Below the pieces are notes generated by a model that made no database searches, was not told the origin of the DNA, and was given only the letters and a program-made list of their open reading frames with translations. A stretch of 64,000 nucleotides of DNA from an uncultured Fodinibius sp. (GTDB lineage Bacteria > Bacteroidota > Rhodothermia > Balneolales > Balneolaceae). The stretch spans positions 1 to 64,000 of the forward strand of contig CAJXOG010000002.1 of assembly GCA_913057775.1 (NCBI GenBank). Direction: 5' to 3'. The translations under genes and the position numbers were made by a program. Positions within the stretch are counted from its first letter, which is position 1, and each line of letters opens with the position of its first letter. Positions 45,262-52,571 of this stretch are shown here, in pieces.

Positions 45262-46704
45262 ATGAATTCATTACTTGAGCTTTGTACTAAATTATACGAT
45301 CCAGAAAATTGGTCAGAAGAATCAGAGATGTCGCTAGAAAGTCTTTTTGGTTCTGATGGAGGCCGTTATTCACTTCGATCTCGGGATGAAGTTCAACTGC
45401 GAACCCCCAAAGCTAAAGTCCCATTTTCTGCTATTATCCATGAGTCAAATCCAACAAGTGGTGGCTACAGTGGGATGAGTTTTGTAATCTTTCCTGTGGA
45501 AGATGGGCCTGCTATGATCGCCATGGGAGTTGGCACGCAAGGTTTGAGTCCTGATGAAAATATCATTGGCAAGCCTGGTCACTCCCGTAAGATGAATGCT
45601 ATTGTGCGATGGCTAAATGATCAATATTCTGGGGATAAACCCATTGCTTGGGCAAAGAAAGATGCTGTTCGAACGGATATCACCGTACCGCAAAATGTAG
45701 TGAATGCCTATCCTGAATATCGAAATGTATTTGAACGATATGGGGAAGAAATATACGGCTTCTGTATTGCCGAAGACGAAGTGGTAGAACCGGCATTAAA
45801 GGCATTTCTGGATTTTAATTTTGAAGAACGAGGATATACGCCATTAAGCAATGCCCAGGATGAGTTTGAGAATATAAAACGAAGCTACTTTTCTTATCTG
45901 ATGCCAACGGTTACTCAAGCAAAGGTCGGTAAGCTTTTAAAGCAGCGAAAATATGTCGTGCTGCAAGGACCGCCGGGCACTGGGAAAACGCGTCTGGCTA
46001 ATAAACTGTTGGCAGAAGATTATGGTGATCGAGGAATGACTATACAATTCCATCCTAACATCACCTATGAAAATTTTATTGGTGGATTGTTTCCCAAGTC
46101 AACCCAAAGTGAATTGGGCCTGAACTTCGAAATTACTCGGGGTCATCTTCTTGATGCAGTCGAAAAAGCATATTCAACAGATGGAGATGTTCTTCTGGTT
46201 ATTGACGAAATTAATCGAGCCGATTTGGCAAAAGTTCTTGGCGAAGCGATCTATGGATTGGAGCCGTATGAAGATCGCACAATTCAATTGCCTTATGATT
46301 TTGGCGGTGATATAGGACAGGAGCTGACCTTTCCAGACAACCTGCATATTCTGGGAACCATGAATACGGCAGACCGAAGTATTGCTATTTTGGATGTCGC
46401 TATTCGTCGCCGTTTTGCTTTCTTGAGTATGTGGCCACAGTCAGAGGTGGTGCAGGACAAAGGAAGTGATATTACACAAGATGCTTACCACAAACTGTTG
46501 TCGATTTTTATCAACTATGCTTCTGAAGATGCTTTTGATCTGATGCCGGGTCATTCCTATTTCATTGCTCATGAAAATGTCGATCCTGCTACCCAAATGC
46601 AGACGAATTTGATTCCACTTCTGAAAGAGTATTTGGCACAGGGATATGTAGCTAATTTTGCGGATGCTATCCATGCGTATATCCAAGAAATTGAACAGCT
46701 TTAA
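45262..46704 (+). CDS. mcrB: McrB-like AAA+ GTPase of a type IV restriction system
   Basis: 480 residues. The C-terminal two-thirds is an McrB AAA+ domain: Walker A GPPGTGKT (residues 236-243), Walker B VLLVIDEINRADLAK (about 311-325) and the McrB signature GTMNTADRSIAILDVAIRRRF. McrB hydrolyses GTP to drive the McrC nuclease. The N-terminal about 200 residues are expected to recognise modified DNA but are not one of the specificity domains I can name with certainty (PFSAIIHESNPTSGGYSG, GTQGLSPDENIIGKPGHS); they recall the DUF3578-type head. The mcrC gene starts 12 bp downstream, followed by an HNH endonuclease gene. Confidence 0.92.
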   Translation: MNSLLELCTKLYDPENWSEESEMSLESLFGSDGGRYSLRSRDEVQLRTPKAKVPFSAIIHESNPTSGGYSGMSFVIFPVEDGPAMIAMGVGTQGLSPDENIIGKPGHSRKMNAIVRWLNDQYSGDKPIAWAKKDAVRTDITVPQNVVNAYPEYRNVFERYGEEIYGFCIAEDEVVEPALKAFLDFNFEERGYTPLSNAQDEFENIKRSYFSYLMPTVTQAKVGKLLKQRKYVVLQGPPGTGKTRLANKLLAEDYGDRGMTIQFHPNITYENFIGGLFPKSTQSELGLNFEITRGHLLDAVEKAYSTDGDVLLVIDEINRADLAKVLGEAIYGLEPYEDRTIQLPYDFGGDIGQELTFPDNLHILGTMNTADRSIAILDVAIRRRFAFLSMWPQSEVVQDKGSDITQDAYHKLLSIFINYASEDAFDLMPGHSYFIAHENVDPATQMQTNLIPLLKEYLAQGYVANFADAIHAYIQEIEQL

Positions 46705-46716
46705 TGCGTTTGATTT

Positions 46717-48165
46717 ATGGCAAGAAAGCAGACAAATACCGAGTGGGCCCAGTCGTTACAGTCTAATCATGCAGATGTATTAGAACTTCATGATAATGAA
46801 ACGGCCTATTTGAGTACGGAATTTCTATCGCGGTATGTGAATGCTCGAAATGAGGATGCGATTACGGCTAAGCTTGGTCGGCAGTTCCTGAATCTTAATA
46901 GAGATACATTAAGCAAACTCGATATTGAACCCGAAATCTATTATTCGGGCGATCAATTAAAGTTAAAGCTGTCTGCACATACGCGCATTGGCGCTATTCC
47001 ACTTTTGTCTCCCATTACTCATAAAAATGAGTTTAGTCTGATCATAAAACCGCGCTTTGGTTGGCAGGGCATTGGTCCTATTTTATCGAAAACAGGATGG
47101 CGAACGCTGCCCAATATCCTGAATATGCCGCAATTGAAAATATCTGAGCGTCGGGTTCCGCCCTGGGTACTATCGAGTGTTATTCTTGGTCGCTTGGACG
47201 AGCTAATTCGCCATCTTGATCGACGGTTTGAAATGGATGAGAGGTATCGATCAAAACCGAAGGGTAAAGTAGATTGGGCTGACTATGCTCAGAAACAGGT
47301 AACTAAGGGCAAGTTTTTGAATTTCAAGTGTCGCTATCCTGATCTGCAAGAAAACCGAGAACTAAAATCGATTGTCCATTTCGTATTGAAGAAACAGCGG
47401 CAAAGTCTGGAAACACAACGAGATTTTGGGGCCCATGTGCTACAGCTTATTGATTATTGCAATCAGCTAATACAGAAAGTTTCTGGTTGTCCCCCCAAAC
47501 GTCCCAACAATCTACAGATTGATTACTTACAATCATCCATCTTGCAAGGTGAAGCTATTGAAAAAGGATTGGAAGCGGTGGTTTGGGCGAATGAGAATAA
47601 AGGATTGGCCGGCCTGGGAGATTTGAGCGGATTGCCTTGGATGCTAAATATGGAGGAGCTTTTTGAATCTTATGTAGAAGCAATGTTGCAGAAAATAGTT
47701 CAAAAGACCGGAGGGCATCTTAAAAGTGGCCGCAAACGAGAGACGACTGTTCCAATTCGTTGGGATCCACCTTTCATCGGTTCTCAAAGTTCCTTAATTC
47801 CAGATCTTGTAGTCGAAAAAGAAGACCATGTCCATATCGTGGATGCTAAATACAAAGACCACTGGGAAGATTTGAATACAGACGGTTGGTATAATTTCAG
47901 TGATCAGATTCGCGAACGGCATCGCAATGATTTGCTTCAGGTATTAGCTTATGCTTCCATTCCAGAGAGCAAAGAAATTAGTTGCAGTTTAATGTATCCC
48001 TGCCGGCAACAAACATGGAAATCGCTGATCGAGCGGGGCCGTCATATTCACTCTGCTACCATTACGCATGGTGATAGACGGATTAATCTAAATCTTACCG
48101 CGATGCCATTTATATTGCAAGAAAATGAGCTGGATTATTTTAAAACGTTATTCACAACAGAATGA
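46717..48165 (+). CDS. mcrC: McrC-like nuclease subunit of a type IV restriction system
   Basis: 482 residues. The N-terminal half is a McrC/McrBC-interaction region (LLSPITHKNEFSLIIKPRFGWQG). The C-terminal half is a PD-(D/E)xK nuclease: D363 in LIPDLVV and D376-A-K378 in HIVDAKYKD are the expected catalytic residues, with an upstream Glu in MEELFESYV. With McrB it forms a GTP-dependent nuclease that cuts DNA carrying modified bases. Its stop codon overlaps the ATG of the HNH gene (ATGA, 48162-48165). Confidence 0.92.
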   Translation: MARKQTNTEWAQSLQSNHADVLELHDNETAYLSTEFLSRYVNARNEDAITAKLGRQFLNLNRDTLSKLDIEPEIYYSGDQLKLKLSAHTRIGAIPLLSPITHKNEFSLIIKPRFGWQGIGPILSKTGWRTLPNILNMPQLKISERRVPPWVLSSVILGRLDELIRHLDRRFEMDERYRSKPKGKVDWADYAQKQVTKGKFLNFKCRYPDLQENRELKSIVHFVLKKQRQSLETQRDFGAHVLQLIDYCNQLIQKVSGCPPKRPNNLQIDYLQSSILQGEAIEKGLEAVVWANENKGLAGLGDLSGLPWMLNMEELFESYVEAMLQKIVQKTGGHLKSGRKRETTVPIRWDPPFIGSQSSLIPDLVVEKEDHVHIVDAKYKDHWEDLNTDGWYNFSDQIRERHRNDLLQVLAYASIPESKEISCSLMYPCRQQTWKSLIERGRHIHSATITHGDRRINLNLTAMPFILQENELDYFKTLFTTE

Positions 48166-49049
48166 CCAAAGAAGAAATCCTAAATAACTTTCAATCCCTC
48201 ACCGTCTGGAAAAGCGGTGACCGGCGGGCTCCCCACAAGCCTCTACTGGTGTTGTTGGCGCTTGGCTATTTCCAGAACCACGATCAGCGGTTGCTTCCGT
48301 ATAAAATGATTGAAAAAGAGCTTGAGCGATTGCTTGAAGAATTCGGCACTCCGCGCAATGCCGGCAATACACATTATCCATTCTGGAGATTGCAAAACGA
48401 TGGAATGTGGGAAGTGGAAAATGCGGATGCATTAACATTGAACAGCAGTGGAGGGGTGAGAAAGACCGAACTAAGAAATAAAGATATTCGGGCTGGTTTT
48501 TTGCCTGAGGTGTATAACCTTCTAAAAGAACAGCCTTCGCTTGTCAGCCAAATTTGTTCGGAGTTGCTGGATGCCCATTTCCCGGATACTATCCACGAAG
48601 ATATTATCCATGAAGTGGGGCTGAATCTCGAAGATGAGGCGGTGACGAGAAAGCCTCGGGATCCGAATTTTAGATTGTCTGTACTTGAGGCATACGAACA
48701 CCGTTGCGCGGTCTGTGATTTTGATGTCCGTATCGGTTCCAAGACTATTTGCATTGAAGCGGCGCATATCAAATGGCACAGCCACGGTGGTCCGGATGAC
48801 GTTACGAACGGCCTTGCCTTGTGTACGATGCATCACAAATTATTTGATCTCGGGGCGTTTACCGTAGATGACGAGCAGCAGTTCCTGGTATCCGAAAAAG
48901 TTATTGGTACCGACGGCTTTGATCTATGGCTGGGGCGGTTTCACGGCGACCGGATCAGCCAGCCGGTCCGCGGGGTATATGAGCCAGGTGTCGATTATAT
49001 CGCGTGGAATAGAGATCAGGTGTTTAAGAGTCCGAGCCGGGTAGTTTAA
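48162..49049 (+). CDS. Phosphorothioate-DNA-binding type HNH restriction endonuclease
   Basis: 295 residues. Residues about 1-150 match the sulfur-binding (SBD) head of ScoMcrA-like enzymes: LTVWKSGDRRAPHKPLLVLLALG, LLEEFGTPRNAGNTHYPFWRLQ, and LDAHFPDTIHEDIIHEVGL. The C-terminal half is an HNH nuclease: C182 and C185, H202 (IEAAHIKWH), N216 and H225 (NGLALCTMHHKLFD). Such proteins bind DNA with phosphorothioated backbones and cut near it. It is translationally coupled to mcrC, so the three genes form one operon against modified DNA. Sulfur specificity is inferred from the family, not seen. No dnd genes occur in the window, consistent with the host not using this modification itself. Confidence 0.88.
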   Translation: MTKEEILNNFQSLTVWKSGDRRAPHKPLLVLLALGYFQNHDQRLLPYKMIEKELERLLEEFGTPRNAGNTHYPFWRLQNDGMWEVENADALTLNSSGGVRKTELRNKDIRAGFLPEVYNLLKEQPSLVSQICSELLDAHFPDTIHEDIIHEVGLNLEDEAVTRKPRDPNFRLSVLEAYEHRCAVCDFDVRIGSKTICIEAAHIKWHSHGGPDDVTNGLALCTMHHKLFDLGAFTVDDEQQFLVSEKVIGTDGFDLWLGRFHGDRISQPVRGVYEPGVDYIAWNRDQVFKSPSRVV

Positions 49050-49136
49050 TTATTGATCTGTCGCCATTATTTGTCTCTTTCCTTCGTCCATCGTATATAA
49101 CTGGATGTAAAAGTCATTCAATGAAGGATTATAGCT

Positions 49137-49898
49137 ATGTCGGAAATTACTACCATTGGCGGAGTACTTGATGAGCTTGACGATATCATCGAAATTACAG
49201 TGAATGAGGGCAGTCAGCTGGCGATTTTTGCCTTTGTATATCGTAGAACGACGGCCAAGATAGCGGAAGGGATAGAGAGGGGACAGTTCGAAGATGCCCG
49301 ACGGATGGAGCGCTTTGATGTCGATTTTGCCAAGAAATATATTCGCGCCTTCTGGGGCTACCGGCATGATAAACCGGTATCATTGGTATGGAAGATCGCG
49401 TTCGATGCGGCGAAAGATCCCGGCGGTCGAAAGCCGGTTATCTTACAGCACCTTCTGCTGGGTATGAATGCACATATCAACCTGGATCTGGGTATTGCGG
49501 CGGCCGAGACGGTTCCGGACGGACAAATTCAGCCCCTTAAAAAAGACTTTATGATGGTGAATACCCTCTTGGAACAGCTGATCAATGAGATGCAGGAACG
49601 CATTGCCCGAGCATCGCCGCTGCTGTTTTTGATCGACTGGATAGGAAAGCAAAGCGATGAGGCCATTGTTAATTTCAGCATCAGGAGGGCGCGGGACTTT
49701 GCATGGAATGCGGCTGTGACCCTGGCGAATGCAGATGATCAAGAGAAGGAATATATTATCCGCGAGATGGATGAACATATAGCAAAGGTTGCCAAAAAGA
49801 TTGTTGCTCCTCCGGGCTTTCTGCTTCCCAATGTTCTTAGCCTGATACGAACGTTCGAGGAAAAGGAGATTCGGGTGATTATTGATAAGCTAAAGTAA
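49137..49898 (+). CDS. DUF5995 family protein
   Basis: 253 residues, almost wholly helical. The family signature is visible: FAFVYRRTTAKIAEGIERGQFEDARRMERFDVDFAKKYI and especially LQHLLLGMNAHINLDLGIAAAE, with the His-rich turn reminiscent of helical metal-binding hydrolases. A role is not established for DUF5995. It lies 87 bp after the restriction operon on the same strand but with its own spacing, so membership of the defence operon is uncertain. Confidence 0.85.
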   Translation: MSEITTIGGVLDELDDIIEITVNEGSQLAIFAFVYRRTTAKIAEGIERGQFEDARRMERFDVDFAKKYIRAFWGYRHDKPVSLVWKIAFDAAKDPGGRKPVILQHLLLGMNAHINLDLGIAAAETVPDGQIQPLKKDFMMVNTLLEQLINEMQERIARASPLLFLIDWIGKQSDEAIVNFSIRRARDFAWNAAVTLANADDQEKEYIIREMDEHIAKVAKKIVAPPGFLLPNVLSLIRTFEEKEIRVIIDKLK

Positions 49899-49959
49899 TC
49901 TATTAGGTATAGGATCTTGGGATCGAAGCTGATCCACAGAGATAACCTTTGAAGAGATA

Positions 49960-50703
49960 TTAGGTTCGACTAAATATCTCTTTCAGCCGATCATCCAGTC
50001 GCCGTCGGTGCGAGCCCGCCCAGTAAATCTGTCCGCATTCGGGGCACTGCGAAAAATCATCAAAATGTTTTTTGGTCAGCGGTTCGAGCTGATCGATAAC
50101 ATCTTCTTTGGCAACCGATTGCAGCAGGCCGTTGCAGTTGGGGCAGCGACAGAAAGGATCAGCGTCGTCAAAAAGATCGTAGCGCTGAAACACTTCTAGC
50201 AGTTGGTCGGCGGGATCATCGGATCGCGGCAGGTAACCGTATTCTATCAGGTTATGCATCAGCAACTTACGGTCGCGGGAAAGTAGCGCGCGTTGTTCTC
50301 CGAGCATCTGGTTGATGATCTCCCGGTCTGATTGCTCCCGGATATAAGCGGTATCAAAACCGGCCATCCGCAGGTACCGCGCCAGCTTTCCCAGGTTGGC
50401 ATCTGCCTGAAAACGGTTTTTGGGCAGGGTAGGCTTTTGGAGTCGCTCTGCTGCGGGAATATCAATATGGTTGAAAAAGGGATAGACGCTGATCTGTTGA
50501 TCCTCTTGAACCAGATAAGAGAAGTCGACCGGCTGGTCGTGGGCCAGAATAAGATCCACTTCGGTGTGGGGCACGCCGCATCCTTCGATCAGATCTTTGA
50601 CGGAAGTGGGGGCTGTCAGCTGGCGCTTCACGGTTGGACCGGTAAATCCGCCAAAAAGGAGGTCGTTTAAGTCACCGTAAAAACGAAGGCTAACCCGGAT
50701 CAT
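49960..50703 (-). CDS. Mut7-C domain protein with N-terminal ubiquitin-like fold and zinc ribbon
   Basis: 247 residues. Residues about 1-85 look like a ubiquitin-like/ThiS-fold domain (Mut7-C ubiquitin family: MIRVSLRFYGDLNDLL...VYPFFNHI). Residues about 95-240 are the Mut7-C PIN-like RNase domain (FQADANLGKLARYLRMAGFDTAYI, LLSRDRKLLMHN). The end carries a zinc ribbon with CRCPNCNGLL and CPECGQIYWAGSHRRRL. The family is thought to act in RNA degradation or maturation. The 50704-51365 gap upstream is filled with palindromic repeats. Confidence 0.88.
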   Translation of the reverse strand: MIRVSLRFYGDLNDLLFGGFTGPTVKRQLTAPTSVKDLIEGCGVPHTEVDLILAHDQPVDFSYLVQEDQQISVYPFFNHIDIPAAERLQKPTLPKNRFQADANLGKLARYLRMAGFDTAYIREQSDREIINQMLGEQRALLSRDRKLLMHNLIEYGYLPRSDDPADQLLEVFQRYDLFDDADPFCRCPNCNGLLQSVAKEDVIDQLEPLTKKHFDDFSQCPECGQIYWAGSHRRRLDDRLKEIFSRT

Positions 50704-50912
50704 TCAGCTGACATTTAATTTCGATTGTTTGGTAAGATAGGGATATCGGGATTTGAAGTTAAACGTTTTGGTTTTTTGCCAGGTTTTAAATCATGAAGCA
50801 AGCAGATGAAAAATCAGATCTAAAAATAGCGATGTTTCCGGTCGAATGCCGGGGGCGGGTGTTTTGAGTTGCTCTTAATGAGTTAGGTAGGTCAGAAATG
50901 GCAAGAATAAAT

Positions 50913-51060
50913 TCCCCTCTATCAAGAGGGGTGGTTTTTGTGATTTTCCAAAAATCGGGGTGTGTCCTTTGGATTGCGATCGTTAAGTACCCCACCCCAT
51001 TGATTCGATTGAAAACCATCAAATAAATCCCGCAGCTCTCCATGGGAAGGGATTAAAAGC
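50913..51060 (+). repeat. 148-bp direct repeat, left copy, beside the DUF559 gene
   Basis: Nearly identical to 51830-51977 and of equal length. It contains a CCCCTC/GAGGGG hairpin, a GATTTTTGGAAAATC-type imperfect palindrome, an inverted module ending CGGGGTGTGT, and a second module opening ACCCCACCCC and ending in a hairpin CTCTCCATGGGAAGG. Similarity continues upstream into a more divergent 47-bp stretch starting GAGTTGCT. The copies bracket the nuclease gene. Confidence 0.85.
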
Positions 51061-51099
51061 TGTTTAAAAGATGGCGTGAGGAAAATCAGCAAGAAAAAT

Positions 51100-51327
51100 A
51101 TCTCCTCTTAGCATACACCGTCTTATTCGGAGAGAAAGGTGTGTTAATATTTCATCTGTGCACAAACCCACCCCATCGATTTGAAGACTGCAAATCGATA
51201 CGCGCACCCCTCCCAAGGAGGGGATCAAAAACTGCTTGTAAAGATGCCACAAGCAGAATCAGGAAAAAGTCTCCTCTTGAGAGGAGTGGGCACCGCCAGT
51301 GCGGCGGTGGTCGAGGTGTGTTTTTTA
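51100..51327 (+). repeat. Palindromic repeat modules upstream of the DUF559 gene
   Basis: Three modules: about 51100-51147 (degenerate, reverse), 51164-51227 (forward: ACCCACCCC, spacer, CACCCCTCCCAAGGAGGGGA) and 51268-51326 (reverse: CTCCTCTTGAGAGGAGTGGGC ... GAGGTGTGT). Each has an internal C-rich/G-rich hairpin. Forward and reverse modules alternate, so neighbouring pairs form larger inverted repeats. Confidence 0.7.
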
Positions 51328-51365
51328 TTTTGTAAGGTCTATGTCATTTGAGCGTCTTACTACTG

Positions 51366-51734
51366 ATGAGTAAAAAGATCATTCCATATAATCCCAAGCT
51401 GGTACCATTGGCGCGAGAACTCCGGAATAATAGCACGCTACCTGAGGTGCTTTTATGGATGAAGTTGAGAAATAAGCAATTTTTGGGCTACGATTTTGAT
51501 CGTCAGAAACCTATTGATAATTATATAGTCGATTTCTTCTGTAAAGAATTAATGTTGGCGATAGAGATTGACGGCAGTAGTCATGATTATAAATATGAGC
51601 AGGATCTGTCGCGCCAACAGTCGATAGAAACATTTGGAATTACGGTCATTCGATTTGAGGATATCCGGGTAAAGAGGGATTTAGAGGGTCTATTGGGAGA
51701 GCTGCAGTGGCAGATAAGAGAATTGGAAAAATAA
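51366..51734 (+). CDS. DUF559 (Vsr-like) endonuclease-fold protein
   Basis: 122 residues from the ATG at 51366; a TTG six codons upstream is a weaker start. The DUF559 core is intact: LRNNSTLPEVLLWMKLRNKQFLGYDFDRQKPI, then YIVDFFC and LAIEIDGSSHD, and GITVIRFED. The Asp of VDF and Glu of IEIDG fit the catalytic residues of the Vsr/PD-(D/E)xK fold. Family activity is presumed DNA cleavage but no role is proven. The gene is closely bracketed by palindromic repeats, its stop lying within the start of a module at 51733, and by 148-bp direct repeats on both sides. Confidence 0.85.
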   Translation: MSKKIIPYNPKLVPLARELRNNSTLPEVLLWMKLRNKQFLGYDFDRQKPIDNYIVDFFCKELMLAIEIDGSSHDYKYEQDLSRQQSIETFGITVIRFEDIRVKRDLEGLLGELQWQIRELEK

Positions 51735-51781
51735 CCCACCCCGCCTCGAGGGTCTCGACACCCCTCCCAAGGAGGGGATTT
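51733..51781 (+). repeat. Palindromic repeat module immediately after the DUF559 gene
   Basis: AACCCACCCC, spacer CTCGAGGGTCTCGA, then CACCCCTCCCAAGGAGGGGATT: the same forward module as at 51164-51227, beginning at the DUF559 stop codon. The CCCCTCC/GGAGGGG stem could also end transcription. Confidence 0.75.
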
Positions 51782-51829
51782 GTGAGTTGCTTTTTAGGAT
51801 TGCGTAATTAGAAGATAGCAGGAGTTAAG

Positions 51830-51977
51830 TCCCCTCTATCAAGAGGGGTGATTTTTGTGATTTTCCAAAAATCGGGGTGTGTCCTTTGGAGTTTGATCGT
51901 TAAGTAACCCACCCCAATGATTCGATTGAAACCCATCAAATCAATCCCGTAACCCTCCGTGGGAGAGGATTAAAAGC
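51830..51977 (+). repeat. 148-bp direct repeat, right copy, beside the DUF559 gene
   Basis: Same length and order as 50913-51060: TCCCCTCTATCAAGAGGGGTG, TTTTTGTGATTTTCCAAAAATCGGGG, then the ATTCGATTGAAA module ending in GGATTAAAAGC. Most differences are single substitutions, so the duplication is recent or under selection. Confidence 0.85.
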
Positions 51978-51986
51978 AAGAATGAT

Positions 51987-52460
51987 TTACTCCCGGCTGC
52001 CCATCGCTTCGCCCGCCATATCCCGCGTGGTAGCCAAGTACGATGTGGAGTTATCGATGAGCGATACATAGCTCTTCATGAGCTTCATCGCTTTGTCCAT
52101 GCCGCCTTCCTGCTTAGCCATTTGCGCCATCCACTTGGCATCATCGGGCGACGTCTCCCAATTCATATCCTCGATACCCTTCATGGTCCAAACCATCAGC
52201 ATGTCCCATTCACCGGAGCGCAGCCGCATAATTTGCGGACCGGGCATATCCGATTCCATCTCCATACCGGCTTTCATAAAATGATCGTCGATAATTTTTG
52301 CGGCGGAATCTACCATGCCGGGCTTAAATTTAATCATCACCACCTGGTGCCAGGTATGTCCTTCCATCTTTTTAGCTTCAGGCATATCTTGAGCAACGGC
52401 ATCGAATGTAATAGCGAGTGAAAAACAGGCGCACAGGATAAAAGCAAACAGTGATCTCAT
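51987..52460 (-). CDS. Exported hypothetical protein
   Basis: 157 residues with a signal peptide (about 1-23, ending DAVAQ). The mature part is Met- and Lys-rich (KKMEGHTWHQVVMIKF; AMKLMKSYVSLIDNS) with the look of a dimeric alpha/beta barrel (ABM/NIPSNAP-like): a first strand with His and a central motif MRLRSGEWDMLMVWTM. No catalytic residues can be claimed. It is transcribed towards the DUF559 repeats and away from the alpha-glucosidase gene, and may be cotranscribed with the latter (111 bp gap). Confidence 0.6.
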   Translation of the reverse strand: MRSLFAFILCACFSLAITFDAVAQDMPEAKKMEGHTWHQVVMIKFKPGMVDSAAKIIDDHFMKAGMEMESDMPGPQIMRLRSGEWDMLMVWTMKGIEDMNWETSPDDAKWMAQMAKQEGGMDKAMKLMKSYVSLIDNSTSYLATTRDMAGEAMGSRE

Positions 52461-52571
52461 AATAATCTCCCTCTATATTTAGTATAAGTGTTTAAAAAAC
52501 AGGTAGTTATAGGATAGGAAGGTGGTGGTATTCCAAATATAGGGGAATCCCTGTGACAGCTATCAGGGATA

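Noticed and set aside
50913-51977. CRISPR array
   Set aside because: The modules are palindromic, of unequal spacing and alternate in orientation; there are no regular spacers and no cas genes.
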